Assembly (NCBI RefSeq): GCF_017592395.1
Contig: NZ_JAGFOU010000017.1
Coordinates: 1 to 64,000 of the forward strand
Length of the DNA: 64,000 nt
Reading direction: 5' to 3'
Origin: Actinomyces bowdenii
Lineage (GTDB): Bacteria > Actinomycetota > Actinomycetes > Actinomycetales > Actinomycetaceae
A program made the translations under genes and the position numbers. The notes beneath the pieces were generated by a model. That model did no database searches and was not told where the DNA came from. It was given only the letters and a program-made list of their open reading frames with translations. Below, one piece after another: positions 62,053-64,000 of this stretch; position 1 is the stretch's first letter, and every line of letters starts with the position of its first letter.

Positions 62053-64000
62053 GTGTCCACTCCCCTGATCAGGCGGTTCGCATCCCTAGCGGCCGCGGCC
62101 CTGGTCACCGCACTGGCCCTCCCAGCAGCCCCCGCCCCCGCGTCCCCGCGGGCCGAGGATCCTCCGCCCGCCTCCGCAGCGGCCTCCTCAGTCTCCGGCT
62201 CCCCGCTCATGCGCGAGCTGGCCGAGGAGCTCAGGGCTCAGGCCCTGCCGGCATCGCCCGAGCAGGTGCGGGTGCTGGTCACCCTCAAGGAGCAGCCCGC
62301 CGGCCCCTCGGAGGCTCAGGAGTCCGCGAGCCTGAACGCTCAGAACGACCTGCTGGGCTCCTGGAGTCAGAAGCACGGCCTGAGCGTGGGCGACCAGTTC
62401 GGCTACCTGGTCAATGGCTTCAGCGCCACGATGCCGGCCTCCTCCATCGCGGGGCTCGCCCTGGAGCCGGAGGTGGCCTCCGTCAAGCGCGAGCGGGTCT
62501 ACTACGCCACCGAGCACACGGCGCGCGAGCTTGAGGGCGTCCCGGCCGCCTTCAAGGACCACGGCGCGGATGGCACCGGGACCGTCATCTCCATCATCGA
62601 CTCCGGCGTGGACCCCTCCCACCCGGACCTGCGGCTGGATGACTGCGGGGCCGCCAAGATCAGCGCCATCAACCCCGAGGGCGGCCTGTTCACCTGCAAG
62701 GTCCCCAACGGTTACAACTACGCCGATGAGAGCTTCGAGATCAGGGACCTGACCTCCTCCCAGCACGGCCAGCACGTGGCGGGGATCGCGGCGGCCAACG
62801 GCTCGCAGGGCACTGAGTCCGAGTTCGCCACCACCGGGCGGGTCGATGGCGCCGCGCCGAATGCCCAGCTGCTGGCCATGAAGGTCTTCTCCAACGACCC
62901 GAGCCGCTCCCGGACCGCCAACGACTCCGACATCATCGCGGCCATCGAGGACTCGGTGAAGCTGGGGGCCGATGTCATCAACATGTCCCTGGGCTCGACC
63001 AACGGCATCCCTGACGCCTCCGACGGCGCCCACCAGGCCATCGCCCGGGCGCGCGAGGCCGGGGTCCTCACCGTGGTGGCCGCGGGCAATGAGGGCCAGA
63101 GCTTCTCCACCACCGGGGTCGGCGACGACGTCCTGGGCCGATGGGACGACGGCACCATCAACGCCCCCGCGGCCCAGGGGCCGGCCCTGGCGGTGGCCTC
63201 CATCGACAACTCCGCCATCACCGTCCCGCGCGGCTACCTGGGGCAGGGCGGGTCTCAGACCGCCTTCACCTACGAGTTGGCCACCGGTGCCATCGACGAC
63301 GAGGCGCATGCGCTGGTCGACGTGGGACTCGGCCGGTCCTCGGATTATGCGCAGGGCGCCCGGCTCAACGGCGCCTACGCGCTGGTCGAGCGCGGGGAGA
63401 TCTCCTTCGCCCAGAAGTACCGCCATGCCCTGGATCACGGCGCCTCCGGCATCCTGGTCTTCAACTCCGAGCAGGGCGGCACGGGGCACGTGACCATGGG
63501 AGGGGTCGGGGAGCACAGCATCGTCGGCGCCTCCCTGACCCGCGCCGATGGCCTGGCCCTGCGGCGGGCACTGGCTGAGGACCCGGGGCAGACGGTCCGC
63601 CTGACCCGCCAGACGCAGGTCCTGGACAACCCCAGCTCCCTGGCCCCCTCCTCCTTCTCCTCCTGGGGCACAACGCCGGGCCTGGACTTCAAGCCGGAGA
63701 TCTCCGGCATCGGCGGCTCGGTGTACTCCACCGTGGGCTCGGACTCCTACGCCTCCGACTCCGGGACCTCCATGGCGGCGCCCAATATCGCGGGCATGAG
63801 CGCTCTCATGCACCAGGCGCTGGCCCAACGCCACCCGGGGCTCAGCGGCACCGAGCGCATCGACCTGGCCACCAGGCTCCTGATGAACACGGCGGCCATC
63901 CCCACCGATGCGGCAGGCACCCCCTTCCCGCCCCGCCAGGTGGGCGCCGGCCTGGCCCAGGTGGACAGGGCCCTGGCCTCGCCGGTGAGCGCCGCCGTTG
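62053..64000 (+). CDS. Secreted S8 subtilisin-like serine protease (3' end beyond the window)
   Basis: GTG 62053 follows AAGGAG. The signal peptide (RRFASLAAAALVTALALP) is followed by an I9-type propeptide to about residue 155. The S8 catalytic domain has Asp in ISIIDSGVDPSHPD (~183), His in QHGQHVAGIAA (~238), the oxyanion Asn in VVAAGNEG and Ser in SGTSMAAPNIAG (~571). A PA domain is inserted between His and Ser (residues ~410-520, AQKYRHALDHGASGILVFNS). This is the C5a-peptidase/lactocepin-like architecture, so long C-terminal Fn3 domains and a wall anchor may follow outside the window. At least 649 residues are present. Confidence 0.93.
   Translation, partial: MSTPLIRRFASLAAAALVTALALPAAPAPASPRAEDPPPASAAASSVSGSPLMRELAEELRAQALPASPEQVRVLVTLKEQPAGPSEAQESASLNAQNDLLGSWSQKHGLSVGDQFGYLVNGFSATMPASSIAGLALEPEVASVKRERVYYATEHTARELEGVPAAFKDHGADGTGTVISIIDSGVDPSHPDLRLDDCGAAKISAINPEGGLFTCKVPNGYNYADESFEIRDLTSSQHGQHVAGIAAANGSQGTESEFATTGRVDGAAPNAQLLAMKVFSNDPSRSRTANDSDIIAAIEDSVKLGADVINMSLGSTNGIPDASDGAHQAIARAREAGVLTVVAAGNEGQSFSTTGVGDDVLGRWDDGTINAPAAQGPALAVASIDNSAITVPRGYLGQGGSQTAFTYELATGAIDDEAHALVDVGLGRSSDYAQGARLNGAYALVERGEISFAQKYRHALDHGASGILVFNSEQGGTGHVTMGGVGEHSIVGASLTRADGLALRRALAEDPGQTVRLTRQTQVLDNPSSLAPSSFSSWGTTPGLDFKPEISGIGGSVYSTVGSDSYASDSGTSMAAPNIAGMSALMHQALAQRHPGLSGTERIDLATRLLMNTAAIPTDAAGTPFPPRQVGAGLAQVDRALASPVSAAV

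Overview
The window is a very G+C-rich bacterial chromosome segment. Leaderless GTG/ATG starts just downstream of TANNNT -10 boxes, a MurT/GatD pair, an LAxTG-anchored surface protein, IdeR/DtxR-like and NrdR-like boxes and an anaerobic class III ribonucleotide reductase together suggest an oral-type Actinomycetaceae member (Actinomyces or Schaalia-like). The genus is an inference from gene content; no rRNA gene is present to test it.

Layout. 1-1960 is an insertion-sequence graveyard: an ISL3-like right end inserted in an IS5-group transposase, plus an IS256 tail. It surrounds a glycine-zipper peptide gene and a small membrane protein gene. 1948-5156 is an iron-siderophore ABC importer with an iron box inside its promoter. 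5377-7925 is an AAA+ ATPase/TPR membrane protein pair. 8274-10407 is a secreted phosphodiester glycosidase-like protein and a GT2-GtrA fusion. 10462-13920 holds an excalibur protein, a NarL-type two-component system and a CPBP protease. 14098-17467 is nrdDG with tandem NrdR-like boxes. 17569-22836 is a repeat-rich accessory stretch with a GmrSD-like modification-dependent nuclease, an SDR, a hydrolase pseudogene and a macrodomain protein. 23046-25268 holds tRNA-Pro(CGG), a duplicated tRNA 3' end and a TIGR01777 epimerase. 25472-30157 holds a lipoprotein, a PAP2-diacylglycerol kinase fusion and murT-gatD. 30229-33965 is a Mn/Zn ABC importer and 34338-37422 is feoA-feoB-nifU-like. 37468-41560 holds NUDIX, PspC, a PIN toxin-antitoxin pair, an alpha-amylase-family enzyme and Dps. 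41627-45254 is a TetR-ABC exporter. 45574-48951 is a 1125-residue LAxTG adhesin. 49130-54744 is an ABC exporter divergent from a two-component system. 54751-57560 is a truncated M23 peptidase with ArsR, divergent from an MFS transporter. 57657-61088 holds a DUF4242 protein and a pullulanase. 61405-61587 is a candidate structured RNA, and 62053 onward is a subtilase cut by the window edge.

Functional theme. Metal handling dominates: siderophore uptake, Mn/Zn uptake, ferrous iron uptake with an Fe-S scaffold-like partner, and Dps storage. Host-niche functions include glycan degradation, a surface adhesin, a secreted protease and anaerobic dNTP synthesis.

The most unusual signal is a family of four ~72-82 bp near-perfect palindromes (17641, 21170, 25197, 54751). 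Each has an exactly 24-nt asymmetric spacer. In two copies the spacer is inverted relative to otherwise shared flanks. One copy supplies the premature stop of an M23 peptidase, another sits beside a deleted hydrolase gene, and another sits beside a duplicated SDR gene tail. This looks like an undescribed small mobile or recombinogenic palindromic element.
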